Shown: piece after piece, positions 16,925 through 25,424 of the stretch
How the letters are laid out: every line of letters starts with the position of its first letter
Numbering within the stretch: the first letter of the stretch is position 1
From: Aminivibrio sp.
GTDB taxonomy: Bacteria > Synergistota > Synergistia > Synergistales > Aminobacteriaceae
NCBI RefSeq assembly: GCF_016756745.1
Contig: NZ_JAESIH010000044.1
Coordinates: forward strand, 1-64,000
Reading direction: 5' to 3'
Length of the DNA stretch: 64,000 nt
The notes under the pieces: model-generated
The model's database searches: none
What the model saw: only the letters and a program-made list of their open reading frames with translations
Told to the model about the DNA's origin: nothing
Position numbers and translations under genes: made by a program

Positions 16925-17422
16925 TTAATGAACATCATCGTCGGAGTCCGCCACAGTCTCTGCTTCTTTCTGAGACACATTGCTGTCTACAGCTGAAGGA
17001 ACAGGAGTTAGCTTGCTATTCATCCGAACGTCATCCGACGCGATCCCGAAGTGCAGCAGTCGCTCGTGGTGAAGGATCGAGAGCGCCTGGTCGAGGTCTT
17101 GTCTCAGGACTGCGTTTTCGCGGCGGATCGCTGTCATCTCGTTTTCATAGGACAGATCGGAAGCCGCGGCGAAGGAGTAGTAAATTAGGATGGCGGCCGT
17201 CACTCCGGCCAGGATGCTTTCGACAAGGAAAAGCCAAGCCCAGTATCGGACGAGGTACCTATGTGAAAAGAGGATAGCCTCCCCGATCCTTGTGTTTCTT
17301 GCCTGTTCGTCGTGCGTCATGAGCCATATAATCAAGAATGATTCCAGCAGGAGTATCGAGAAAAACAGAGTCACAGATAACAATAAAAAACCGGCCGCTC
17401 TGAAAAATGAGGCCTCGGGCAT
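16925..17422 (-). CDS. Membrane protein of unknown function with a coiled-coil tail; possible 5' nonsense mutation
   Basis: A 165-residue reading with hydrophobic helices around residues 9-33 and 60-85, then a likely coiled coil (residues about 90-120) and an acidic tail ending DSDDDVH. No family recognised. The frame is open further upstream and encodes another hydrophobic helix (about LTLGYGFLFSGLVWIYGK). The best ribosome-binding site, GGAGGTGAGAAA, precedes an ATG at 17518 in the same frame, but the third codon there is TAG. Either the gene carries an early amber mutation or translation begins lower down at the weakly supported ATG 17422. It follows a transposase remnant, so its promoter region may have been replaced. 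Confidence 0.5.
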   Translation of the reverse strand: MPEASFFRAAGFLLLSVTLFFSILLLESFLIIWLMTHDEQARNTRIGEAILFSHRYLVRYWAWLFLVESILAGVTAAILIYYSFAAASDLSYENEMTAIRRENAVLRQDLDQALSILHHERLLHFGIASDDVRMNSKLTPVPSAVDSNVSQKEAETVADSDDDVH

Positions 17423-17538
17423 CTTCCCATAGATCCAGACGAGCCCGGAGAAGAGGAAACCGTATCCAAGGGTCAGGGAGAGGGTGTTTTGCCACGAGTA
17501 CCTCTCGTTCTAATCCATTTTCTCACCTCCGGCGTCTG

Positions 17539-17800
17539 TCAACCGACTTGTCGCTTTTCCGGGGTTAAAGTTTCCCGTGCTCTTTCATCCTTCTCAGGAT
17601 TGAGCCACACCACTTTCTCCTCCTCCAGGTTTCTCACCGGACGGGTATTCCATCGTTCCGGGAATTTTCGCTTCGCTTCTTCAAACACCTGCTTCCTCGC
17701 CGCCAGAATCGCCGCAGAATTTCCCTGTACTGCGTTGTCGTTGGATAACCTCCCTGATTCGAATTCGCACGCAATAATCCAGCATGCGTTCGAATTGTAG
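17539..17800 (-). pseudogene. Transposase C-terminal remnant (IS3-type tail), copy 1
   Basis: A minus-strand frame with no start codon encodes AAILAARKQVFEEAKRKFP, then ERWNTRPVRN and VVWLNPEKDE, and stops at 17539. This matches the style of IS3-family transposase C-termini (a Lys/Arg helix, then PERW and LNPEK). The last roughly 105 bp recur at 27510-27617 with about five differences. The rest of the transposase and the IS ends are absent. Confidence 0.5.
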
Positions 17801-17904
17801 GGATAACGGCTCTCAGGGGGGAGAAGGGCCAGCTCTCTCCAGGGGGATTCGCCGGCTCTATTTCAGGACACAAGTGGCTCTGCTTTTGGAGACAGGCGGC
17901 CCTT

Positions 17905-18233
17905 TCACAGTGCAATAATCAGCTGTCTCTCTTCTTCTCCCGCCACCCCGACGCCCTGGACCACCCCAGGGAGCGGACCATGGAATTCCTGTCGGGATAC
18001 GAGAATCCGTCATCCTACAATATCCGCTTCCAGAATCTCAAGGTGTTTTGGGACTGGACCGCGAGGGAAGGATATTTCCGGGGTGACCGCCATCCCCTGG
18101 ACGGACTGAAGAAGCGCAGGCCGCGCGGAAGGATCGTCCAGCTAGAGGAAAAAGAAGTCCATGCCCTGCTCCAACAGCCGGACAAAAACACCTACGCCGG
18201 ATTCCGTGATTACTGCCTCCTGCTTCTTCAGAT
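17905..18233 (+). pseudogene. Tyrosine recombinase, N-terminal fragment (split by IS21-family element)
   Basis: The plus-strand frame encodes an N-terminal SAM-like core-binding domain (FFSRHPDALDHPRERTMEF, YNIRFQNLKVFWDW) and the start of the catalytic domain (AGFRDYCLLLLQ). It breaks at the IS boundary. The continuation IDTGIRPGEALQL is found 2.6 kb later at 20816. Read together they give a XerC/D-like recombinase of roughly 230 residues or more. The start of the fragment is not clear because no good ATG with a ribosome-binding site is seen. Confidence 0.7.
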
Positions 18234-18350
18234 TGGATATTACGGTCTCTGAGAGCCACTGTTCCGATTCTGACGGAGCCATCTCTCCGGCGGAATTGAG
18301 CCGGTATTCCGGAGAGGGGGCCACCCTCCCCGGAAAGAGAAGATTCGTTT

Positions 18351-19100
18351 CTACCCGGCAGCCGCCAGGCCCTTCTTCTTTCTCATCGACTCTTTGCCCT
18401 GGATCCGGATCATGTGCGCGTTGTGGACTATCCTGTCCAGGATGGCATCGGCGACGACTCCTTCACCGATCTTCGAGTGCCATCCTTCAGGAGTGAACTG
18501 GGAGCTGAAGATGGTGGACGATACCCCGAGCCTCCGCTCCACTATTTCCAGCAGGTCTCTCGCCTCCGTGGGGTTCAGGGGAAACAGAAGCCATTCGTCC
18601 AGGATCAGCAGGCGAATCCTTCTGTACCCTTCGAGGACGTCTTCAAACACTCCCATGCCGCGGGCTACGGCGAGTTCGTTCAGCAGCTCGGGGAGGCGGA
18701 TGTACCGGACGGAGTAGAATCGTCTGCAGGCGGCCACTCCAAGGGCACAGGAGAGGAAGGACTTCCCGCACCCCGAGGCTCCGATGAGTATTACATTCTG
18801 GCCGCTGTCGATATAGGAGCACGACGCCAGCCGCGTTATCTGTCCCCTGTCCAGCCTGCGGTCGTCGTGGTATTCGATGTTCTCCACGCAGGCGCCGCTG
18901 TCGTGAAAATCCGCCTTGCGTATCAGGTTCTCGACACGGGTGCTCCGCCGCCGCGCCCACTCGGAATCCACCATCATACCGAACCGTTCCTCGAATCCGA
19001 GGGAGCCGAAGGAGGGGTCCTCCATCTGCCTTCTGTAGTTTTCCGCCATGGCGTGAAGGCGAAGTTCATGGAGCTTGTTCAGCGTCGTCATGTCCAGCAT
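18351..19100 (-). CDS. istB: IS21-family helper ATPase IstB
   Basis: A 249-residue AAA+ ATPase with Walker A GASGCGKS near residue 109, Walker B LLILDEW near 170, and the N-terminal helical region typical of IstB. In this family the ATPase selects target DNA and activates the IstA transposase. Its ATG overlaps the stop of istA by one base, giving coupled translation. Confidence 0.93.
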   Translation of the reverse strand: MLDMTTLNKLHELRLHAMAENYRRQMEDPSFGSLGFEERFGMMVDSEWARRRSTRVENLIRKADFHDSGACVENIEYHDDRRLDRGQITRLASCSYIDSGQNVILIGASGCGKSFLSCALGVAACRRFYSVRYIRLPELLNELAVARGMGVFEDVLEGYRRIRLLILDEWLLFPLNPTEARDLLEIVERRLGVSSTIFSSQFTPEGWHSKIGEGVVADAILDRIVHNAHMIRIQGKESMRKKKGLAAAG

Positions 19101-20653
19101 TATTTCTTTCCCCCGTAGTACTCGGCACCTCTGACCAGTCCGTAGCTTTCACTGTCTTTGTCCTGCCGTGCCGTTTCCGGGACGGCAGGGGATGTCTTCA
19201 CTCTGTCCTGTCCGGTGGTCAGGATGGTCTTGACGTTCCTGTACCCCGGCCGGGGGGTGTAGAGCAGCGCCTTTTCACAGGCGGCTTCCAGTCTTTCGAA
19301 GGAGCAGGTGTCCCCGAGCCTGACGAGGCCGTAGCAGCTTCTGTAGCTTTGCTGCTCGACTGCGTGGGCGGAGAGGATTCCCCGCATGACGACCGCTGTG
19401 TGGGGTCCCACGTCTTCGGCCCACGAGACGAAGCGGCTGCCGTCCCAGAGACTGTACTTCCTGTGCTCCGGCGGCATGTGGGACGGTACGGTGGAGCACT
19501 GGCCGGGACGGCCCCTCAGCCGGGTGTGGGAGCATACCCTCTGGCCGTCGAAGAAGATTTCCACGACGTTCCGGGTCAGCCGGATCTCCATTTCGTGGCC
19601 GATGTATTCGTACGGGACGCTGTAGAGCATCTTTTCGACAGAGACATGGTACGACTTGTCCGCTACGGCCTTCTTCCACGAAGAGAGCTCGTAGGGGATT
19701 TCCGGCAGGGGCAGAAGAGCTACCTTCTCCTCTGCGAGAAAGGCGTCGAGCCTGCTGCCTTCCTTTTTCTGGAAGGGTTTGGCGTTGAACCGCTCGAGCT
19801 TCTCGGCTATTCCTTCGTTCAGTTCACGGATACTGAAGAACACCCGGTCCCGGAGCGCCGCCAGGATCCACGTGGTGACGATTCCGACCGTTCCTTCGGC
19901 ATTCGGCTTGTCCCGGGGTTTCCTGACCCTTGCCGGAATGACCGCCGTGCCGTAGTGTTCCGCCAGTTCTCGGTAGACCCGGTTGATGACGGGGTCGTAC
20001 CTGTCCGCCCTGGTGATTCCGGTCTTGAGGTTGTCGGGAACCAGGATGCGGGGCACGCCGCCGAAGTACCGGAACATGTTCACGTGCGCGGTCAGCCAGC
20101 TCTCCTGGTCCTGGTCGGAGAAGGCCTCCACGTACGCATACCGGCTGCTGGAGAGTACACTGACGAATACCGGCGCTTCCATTCGCTCTCCCGTATCCGG
20201 GTCAAGCCAGAGGGCCTTCTGCCCCGCCCAGTCCACTTCGGCGCTTTCTCCCGGTCTGCGGACCAGTCTCATGGTGGCTTCCGCGCTCTGCGCGTATTTC
20301 TGGTAGCACAGGCAGAACTGGGAGTACATGAGGGGAATGTCGCCGTTTGTTCGGCACTTCTCGCAGTACTCCTGCCACAGGAGCGTGAGCGTCACACCGC
20401 TTTTGCCCATTTCCCTGTGGATGTACTCGCAGTCAGGCCTGGTGCGGGAAAACGGCGCCGGAACACCGGGGAAAAAGAGGTCCCGGAGGTCTCCGTTGGT
20501 CTTTTCCTCGGCACTCTGCCACGTCATCCCGTGTTCCCGAGCCTTGCCGAGCACTCTCGCCACGGTGTTGCGCGAGCAGCCGCAGCTTTTCGCGGTGTCT
20601 CTGCCGCTTATTCCCTGATGGTTCAGCCGAAGTATCTCCCGATAGTCTGTCAT
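19100..20653 (-). CDS. istA: IS21-family transposase IstA
   Basis: A 517-residue DDE transposase. The N-terminus has a helix-turn-helix (LNHQGISGRDTAKSCGCSRN, near residue 10). The catalytic core shows AEVDWAGQKALW (first Asp, near 138), LVPDNLKTGI (second Asp, near 206) and PNAEGTVG (Glu, near 251), followed by a C-terminal beta-rich domain. Length is normal for the family and no break is visible. Confidence 0.93.
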   Translation of the reverse strand: MTDYREILRLNHQGISGRDTAKSCGCSRNTVARVLGKAREHGMTWQSAEEKTNGDLRDLFFPGVPAPFSRTRPDCEYIHREMGKSGVTLTLLWQEYCEKCRTNGDIPLMYSQFCLCYQKYAQSAEATMRLVRRPGESAEVDWAGQKALWLDPDTGERMEAPVFVSVLSSSRYAYVEAFSDQDQESWLTAHVNMFRYFGGVPRILVPDNLKTGITRADRYDPVINRVYRELAEHYGTAVIPARVRKPRDKPNAEGTVGIVTTWILAALRDRVFFSIRELNEGIAEKLERFNAKPFQKKEGSRLDAFLAEEKVALLPLPEIPYELSSWKKAVADKSYHVSVEKMLYSVPYEYIGHEMEIRLTRNVVEIFFDGQRVCSHTRLRGRPGQCSTVPSHMPPEHRKYSLWDGSRFVSWAEDVGPHTAVVMRGILSAHAVEQQSYRSCYGLVRLGDTCSFERLEAACEKALLYTPRPGYRNVKTILTTGQDRVKTSPAVPETARQDKDSESYGLVRGAEYYGGKK

Positions 20654-20815
20654 GACTACCTCCTGTAGATGGATTCACGTCCAAGATGCAACGTGTTCAT
20701 CCATCTTATGAGAAGGTTCTGAATATGGCTCTCCCGTCGGAACGCCGGCTCAGTTTGGTCGGAACACCGGCTCCACTTCATCGGAACGGTGGCTCAATTT
20801 ACTCCGGTGTACCCA

Positions 20816-21230
20816 TTCAGATTGATACAGGCATTCGTCCGGGGGAAGCCCTGCAGCTCGTGTCCGATGATTTCCACCGCGAGAAGGGGGAAGTGGTTGT
20901 GCGCGCCGAAGTCGCCAAGACCCGGACGCCGAGGATTCTTCCCCTTGCGGCTCCCACCGTGGCGGCAATAGGGAAACTGCTGACCCACCGGCCCGACTCC
21001 TGGACCGATGCCCCGATCTTCGCCACGGAGACAGGGACCAGGCTTCAAGTAATGTCCTGGACGCGGCGAGTATCGAAATACGGCAAGCGGTGCGGTCTGG
21101 ACATAACCGCCTATTCCCTGCGCCACGCAGCCGCCCTGCTCCTTCTCCGCAAGGGAGCGGATGCCTTCACCGTACAGAACATCCTAGGGCACAGCACCAT
21201 GACCATGACGCAGCGCGGGTGGCTCAATTT
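20816..21230 (+). pseudogene. Tyrosine recombinase, C-terminal fragment, truncated before the catalytic Tyr
   Basis: This frame continues the catalytic domain of the split recombinase: TGIRPGEALQL holds the first Arg, AKTRTPRILPL the beta-hairpin Lys, TAYSLRHAAALLLL the second Arg region, and ILGHSTMTMTQR the last His region. The expected tyrosine a few residues later is missing. At that point the DNA changes to GGTGGCTCAATTTA (about 21219-21232), 14 bases identical to the right end of the IS21 element. The gene was therefore broken twice, and the product cannot be active. Confidence 0.75.
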
Positions 21231-21442
21231 AGGCGCGTTTTGCATGTTAATTAATAATTTGTTTTCTGCTCCACTCCGCAGGTAAATTAAAGGCAGGTTC
21301 TAAAAATTTAGGGGAGGTGTGGTGCGTCAGAGATTAAGCGGTCATTTTTTTGCGCAAATATCTAAATCTTCGAAGACAGGGAGATTCCGCAATATGCAGT
21401 ATCACTGCATAAATCATATGAAACAGACAAAAGGAGAAAATA

Positions 21443-22138
21443 ATGAAGAAAATATATGATTATTTTAAAAGAGTGGCAGAAGATTATGATACTGAAAACG
21501 ACGATTATGCTTATCCAGTATGTATGGAATGCGCTGGCGATGAGTCCGAATTGGTCCAGCTAATGGTTGTGCTCTTTCGTGAAGTATTAACCTATGAACG
21601 AGATTTTTCCGAGTGGTCAACAAAAGAGTTTTTTTTACCTCCGGACGTTGTTATTGCAAATGAGATCCAGTTTCGACTTGACCATGGTTTTTCAGGAGAC
21701 GTCGACTATTCCGCATCGGGGGTATGGGAATCGCCTCTCATGGAATGGCGCAAGAATACAGACGACTTATTCACGGAACCATTTGGTGTTGAGGCCTACC
21801 TGAGAGACCACGGTCCGGATGGTCCGGTACTCACTGTAACGTTCTTCGTTTATAACAACTATCGCCCATGGGTTGAGTATATAGCAGAGGCGTTCCCTTC
21901 CCTTCGTATCGATTATTATGACTTTCTATATTTATCCAATTTATTCGCTCCAAAGGGTGAGCAAATGATGCTAAAAGAGTCGTATAGGCATGGTAAATTA
22001 GCAGAAAAGAAACTAATAGAAGAAGAATCCGAACTTGAAGAAATTAAAAAATGCATTCCCGCATTTAATGTTATCGAATATACGCCAGAGGAACGCAAAA
22101 TATTTTTTGCCCAATTTATTGATTCCCTATCTTTGTAA
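21443..22138 (+). CDS. Acidic protein of unknown function, 231 residues
   Basis: A well-formed gene with AAAGGAG 6 bases before ATG and a strong terminator at its stop. The product is rich in Asp, Glu and aromatic residues (YDTENDDYAYPVCMECAGDE near the N-terminus, then FFVYNNYRPWVEYI near 140), with a charged helix near residues 180-210. No signal peptide or membrane segment. I do not recognise the family. It is convergent with the paralogous gene array at 22252-25199, and could be an immunity-like or accessory protein of that locus; this is a guess from composition and position. Confidence 0.75.
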   Translation: MKKIYDYFKRVAEDYDTENDDYAYPVCMECAGDESELVQLMVVLFREVLTYERDFSEWSTKEFFLPPDVVIANEIQFRLDHGFSGDVDYSASGVWESPLMEWRKNTDDLFTEPFGVEAYLRDHGPDGPVLTVTFFVYNNYRPWVEYIAEAFPSLRIDYYDFLYLSNLFAPKGEQMMLKESYRHGKLAEKKLIEEESELEEIKKCIPAFNVIEYTPEERKIFFAQFIDSLSL

Positions 22139-22171
22139 AACATGCCGGGAGATTTGTCTCCCGGCATGTTT
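22138..22171. terminator. Terminator hairpin between convergent genes
   Basis: ACATGCCGGGAGA and TCTCCCGGCATGT form a perfect 13-bp stem with a TTTG loop, flanked by AAA and TTT. It serves the 231-residue gene and could also act on minus-strand transcripts from the paralog array. Confidence 0.85.
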
Positions 22172-22230
22172 CTATTCCATTTTTCCACCAGACCGTATAT
22201 ATCGCCCTCTTTCCTTGCTTTCCCTGTCAT
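22150..22230 (-). pseudogene. N-terminal remnant of a fourth paralog of the array
   Basis: A minus-strand start with AGGAGG 7 bases upstream (ATG at 22230) encodes MTGKARKEGDIYGLVEKWN. The IYGLV block matches the N-termini of the next two genes (KKIYGLVVRHN and GQIYGLVVKIW). Homology ends at the terminator hairpin, so only about 25 codons remain of a once longer copy. Confidence 0.5.
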
Positions 22231-22251
22231 CGCACAGCCTCCTGCAGTTTT

Positions 22252-23322
22252 CTATAGAATCTCTATATCCATAAGACCAGAAGATCTATTTTCCCTGTAG
22301 TTATCCCGTATTGACTGGATGTATTGTTTATACGTATCCGGATACTCCAGCTGAAAAAAAATTTCTGCCGCGTGGATCTTTTCATCGTCATACTCGTTCA
22401 GGAGCAGCCATACTATGGCCACCGATTCGTCCTCAGGGAATTTATCTGCCTCTGCGAAAGTGACCCTCAAAGGTTTTGTTTCCCCCTGTACCTCCAGGAC
22501 AATTTCATTTCCGTCAGCATCCCTTGCCCCCATCAGCTCAACAGTCAGCAGATTCATAGGGAATCCCCTGATGTAACCAGGGTCATTTTCCAGAAAGGCC
22601 TGCAGTACCGGACAAGGGGGCTTATTGGGATCAAACTTCGCCACATAAGTAAGTATGTCAGTATCATATTTGTATGCATCAGGGAGGACCCTCTGCAAAA
22701 AAGCGGCGGAAATCAGGATGAAATTCGATTCTTCATCCTGATACGAATGCATCAGCCGCTCTTTCGTGAGCACTTCATCGAAAAAAACTTTCCCCAGGTG
22801 TTTGTTGCAATAAATGAGATAGCGCAGTATATTCGGATCTAAATCAATTAATTCACCTGCCTCCGGAGGAAATACCCCTGCCTCAGCCATCAGCAGTGCG
22901 ACTGATTTTCCCCTACTTTCTTTCGCAAGCAGGATATCCCGAGAGAACAGATGGAAAGGAATTTCTTTTCTCTCATCTTCTTCCAAATAATTAGATTTAC
23001 TTACCAGAAAATGCGCAAAGGTATCTCCGTAATCATCTTTGTCATCTGCTGATGCCTTTCTGTTCCAGGAGAGCATTTCCGGCGATATCTGCACGGATGT
23101 TTTGTTGGTGATGAATTCCGTTAAACTGCCATCCGCCCGCTCAAGACGAAAGCTGTTCACATCATCAGGCAGACAAAGGAATATACACTCCTCATCATCA
23201 TAGTCGTCCACGACTGTCTGATTTAAAACAGTATTGCGGTCTCCTGTAAATACAGGAGAAGCATAGAAGGAATGCCCGTAATTATGACGAACCACCAGGC
23301 CATAGATTTTTTTCTCTCTCAT
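22252..23322 (-). CDS. Unknown acidic protein, paralog A of tandem array
   Basis: A 356-residue protein, no family recognised, clearly homologous to its neighbour at 23341-24567. Shared blocks are IYGLVV (N-terminus), IFLCLPDD, FRLE, ITNKTSVQI, FAHFLV, IPFHLFSRDILL, LTKERLM, AIVWLLLNEYDDEK and FFQLEYPDTYKQYIQSIRD (C-terminus). AGGAG lies 8 bases before the ATG. No signal peptide, membrane segment or catalytic signature is visible. The gene is 18 bp from paralog B and probably cotranscribed. Tandem acidic paralogs in a mobile island resemble immunity-gene arrays, but no toxin gene is adjacent. Confidence 0.78.
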   Translation of the reverse strand: MREKKIYGLVVRHNYGHSFYASPVFTGDRNTVLNQTVVDDYDDEECIFLCLPDDVNSFRLERADGSLTEFITNKTSVQISPEMLSWNRKASADDKDDYGDTFAHFLVSKSNYLEEDERKEIPFHLFSRDILLAKESRGKSVALLMAEAGVFPPEAGELIDLDPNILRYLIYCNKHLGKVFFDEVLTKERLMHSYQDEESNFILISAAFLQRVLPDAYKYDTDILTYVAKFDPNKPPCPVLQAFLENDPGYIRGFPMNLLTVELMGARDADGNEIVLEVQGETKPLRVTFAEADKFPEDESVAIVWLLLNEYDDEKIHAAEIFFQLEYPDTYKQYIQSIRDNYRENRSSGLMDIEIL

Positions 23323-23340
23323 TCTGTAGTCTCCTGCCTC

Positions 23341-24567
23341 CTAAAGTATGGAAGGTCCTGTAAAACCTGCCTGACCTGAGCATTTTTCTCTGTAGGCATC
23401 CCGTATTGACTGGATAATTCCCTCATACTGATCCGGATATTCCAGCTGGTAAAAAAGTTCCGCCGCGCGGACCTTTTCGTCGTCTTCACTGACGAAGGTG
23501 AGCCATAGTATCGCCTCCGGCTCATTCTCGGGAAATCTCCCCGCATCCACGAGAGCGTCTCTCAGGGATATAGTCCCGTATTCCCGCCTCGATTTTATGT
23601 ACATATTGATTTCTGTCTTCAGCAGTTTGGGAATCATCGAGCAGGCCGGGAATCTCTTTGTATAATCCGGAATGTCGGACATAAGGATTCCCAATATTGA
23701 TAATCCCTTCGTTACCATTAGAATATCCGGATCATACCGTAATCGCTCCGGGAGCCTTTTGTTTAGAGCCGCTATGACGGCAAGGTTGGCTCCCTGCAAT
23801 ACATCGTCAACATTGCAATTTATAAGTCGCTCCTTCGTCAGGATTCTATCCTCGAGATCACTGTAATCCCTGTAATAACTTTCATCATCACAATCATCAG
23901 TAATTCTGTCGTAAAAAAGAAGGTAATAAGGCACCATCGGATCGGTATCTATATTCTCGTCATTCAGCATCTCCGGCGGAAAGGTTTTGTTGGCTGCCAT
24001 CACTACAGCAACCGAGCATCCGGCACTGCCCTTAAGTGCGAGAATCTCCGGGGAAAAAAGATGGAAAGGAATTTTTTTACGTTTTTTCTCACAGACGAAA
24101 AGAGCTGTTTCAGCGATGAAGTGGGCGAAGGTCTCCCCGTCTTTTGGACGGCAATCAAATTCACGGTGGGTAAAAAAGAACCCTTTACCCCCCTTCTGTC
24201 TCCAAAGAAGGTTCTCCCGGTTTATTTTTACCGATGTATCGTTGGTGATCAGCTTTTTCCAGTCACCTTCCACAGGTTCGAGCCGGAAGCCTTTTTTATC
24301 GTCCGGCAGACAAAGAAAGATTTCAGCTTCATCGTTTTTCTTGGCTTGCTCAATAACAGCGTCGTGGTTTCCGTCAAAAGAGGAAGAAGTATAAAAATGG
24401 CAGTGGCTCGGCCAGATTTTAACCACCAGGCCGTATATCTGACCGACGGCAGCCGCACCTTCTGCGGGATGGACAGATAGCACAACCGATGCTTTCCCGG
24501 TTGTTGTCAGTCGCCCGGAATCCTCATCAACCGATGAAGATTCTGTTTCCGCTGTCTTTCCCATCAT
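23341..24567 (-). CDS. Unknown acidic protein, paralog B of tandem array
   Basis: A protein of about 408 residues, homologous along most of its length to paralog A, with an extra N-terminal segment of about 40 residues rich in Ser, Thr and Glu before GQIYGLVVKIW. Conserved blocks are EIFLCLPDDKKGFRLEP, TFAHFIAET, IPFHLFSPEILALKGSAG, RLRYDPDIL, AILWLTFVSEDDEKVRAAE and LFYQLEYPDQY. The ATG at 24567 is chosen because GGAGG lies 7 bases upstream. The repeated C-terminal motif (DDEK, then AAE, then QLEYP and QSIRD) suggests a common fold or partner. Function unknown. Confidence 0.78.
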   Translation of the reverse strand: MMGKTAETESSSVDEDSGRLTTTGKASVVLSVHPAEGAAAVGQIYGLVVKIWPSHCHFYTSSSFDGNHDAVIEQAKKNDEAEIFLCLPDDKKGFRLEPVEGDWKKLITNDTSVKINRENLLWRQKGGKGFFFTHREFDCRPKDGETFAHFIAETALFVCEKKRKKIPFHLFSPEILALKGSAGCSVAVVMAANKTFPPEMLNDENIDTDPMVPYYLLFYDRITDDCDDESYYRDYSDLEDRILTKERLINCNVDDVLQGANLAVIAALNKRLPERLRYDPDILMVTKGLSILGILMSDIPDYTKRFPACSMIPKLLKTEINMYIKSRREYGTISLRDALVDAGRFPENEPEAILWLTFVSEDDEKVRAAELFYQLEYPDQYEGIIQSIRDAYREKCSGQAGFTGPSIL

Positions 24568-24588
24568 CCCCAAACCTCCGGTTGGAAC

Positions 24589-25199
24589 TTACAGTATGTC
24601 CCCAGGCTCCAGAAATAAACATTCGTTTTTAAAGTAATTCAAGTGAACTTCCCGTATTGCCTGAACATCCTCCCTGGACAGCTTAGGAAACTCGATTTCG
24701 TAATAAAGCTCCGCTACCCGTCGTTTTTGATCATCTTTTTTTTAAGCCAGAAGATCGCTGTTATCTCGTCTTTGGGATACTTGTCACTCGCTACGAGAAC
24801 ACCCTTGAGGGGTTCCTTGTTTCCGTTCCAGTTTATTTTCGTGTTCATCAGATCTTCCAGTTGTTCTTCCGTCATGGATTCCACCGGGAAGTTCCTTACA
24901 AAGTCGGGCTTGTTTGCTATAATAGCGTTCAGTAGCGTATCACCATGACTGCTGTATTTTCCCAGTATTTCCGGCTCATACGTATATTCTTCCGGAAGAG
25001 TCCCATCCGCGACGGTCCAATAAGCAAGATCGTCCCCCCATCCGTTGACGGAATTTATCAGCCGTTCCCTCGTGAGAAAATTTCTGACAATATATTCTTT
25101 ATGATCCTCGTCACCATAGGTATAGGACAGTATCCGTCCGTCAGGGTCGATATCAATAGCTTTCTCATTTATCATCTCCAGAGAGAAGACGCCTTCCAC
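24589..25199 (-). pseudogene. Paralog C of tandem array, 5'-truncated and frameshifted
   Basis: The frame opening at 25199 encodes the C-terminal half of the same family (EMINEKAIDIDPDGRILSYT, LTRERLINSV, EITAIFWLKKK) but ends at 24714. After a run of eight A on the coding strand (about 24740-24748) the family sequence resumes in another frame (DDQKRRVAELYYEIEFP, then QAIREVHLNYF) and stops at 24589. A stop lies just before the first in-frame GTG, and the N-terminal IYGLV half is missing. The frameshift could be a sequencing error in the homopolymer, but the 5' loss is real. Confidence 0.75.
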
Positions 25200-25424
25200 T
25201 TTTCATCCCCATTGTTTTAATTCACTATTTTTGTTCGAGCTACCTTTCCCCTGGTGTTCATGAATGCCCGCATAGGAGACAGGGGATGAGGATTTTATTG
25301 CTTCCGATAAAACCTCCCGGCAATCCAATGGTGCCAAATACCATGTTGCCGACGATCGCTTTTTCCTGGGACATACTCTTTTGTGTTTGAAGTGAGTATG
25401 AGGTGTTTTCCCTTCCGCTCAGTT

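Larger units (their letters stand above)
18234..20815. mobile_element. IS21-family insertion sequence, about 2.58 kb
   Basis: The element carries istA and istB in the usual order on the minus strand. TTCAGAT (18227-18233 and 20816-20822) is directly repeated as the target duplication, extendable to 9 bp by TG. The element ends read TGGATATTACGG and, reversed, TGGGTACACCGG. Each end has repeated transposase sites of the form GAGCC...GTTCCG: at least three copies spaced 20-22 bp at 20745-20800 and two or three at 18255-18320. It interrupts a tyrosine recombinase gene. Both genes look intact, so it may be active. Confidence 0.85.
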
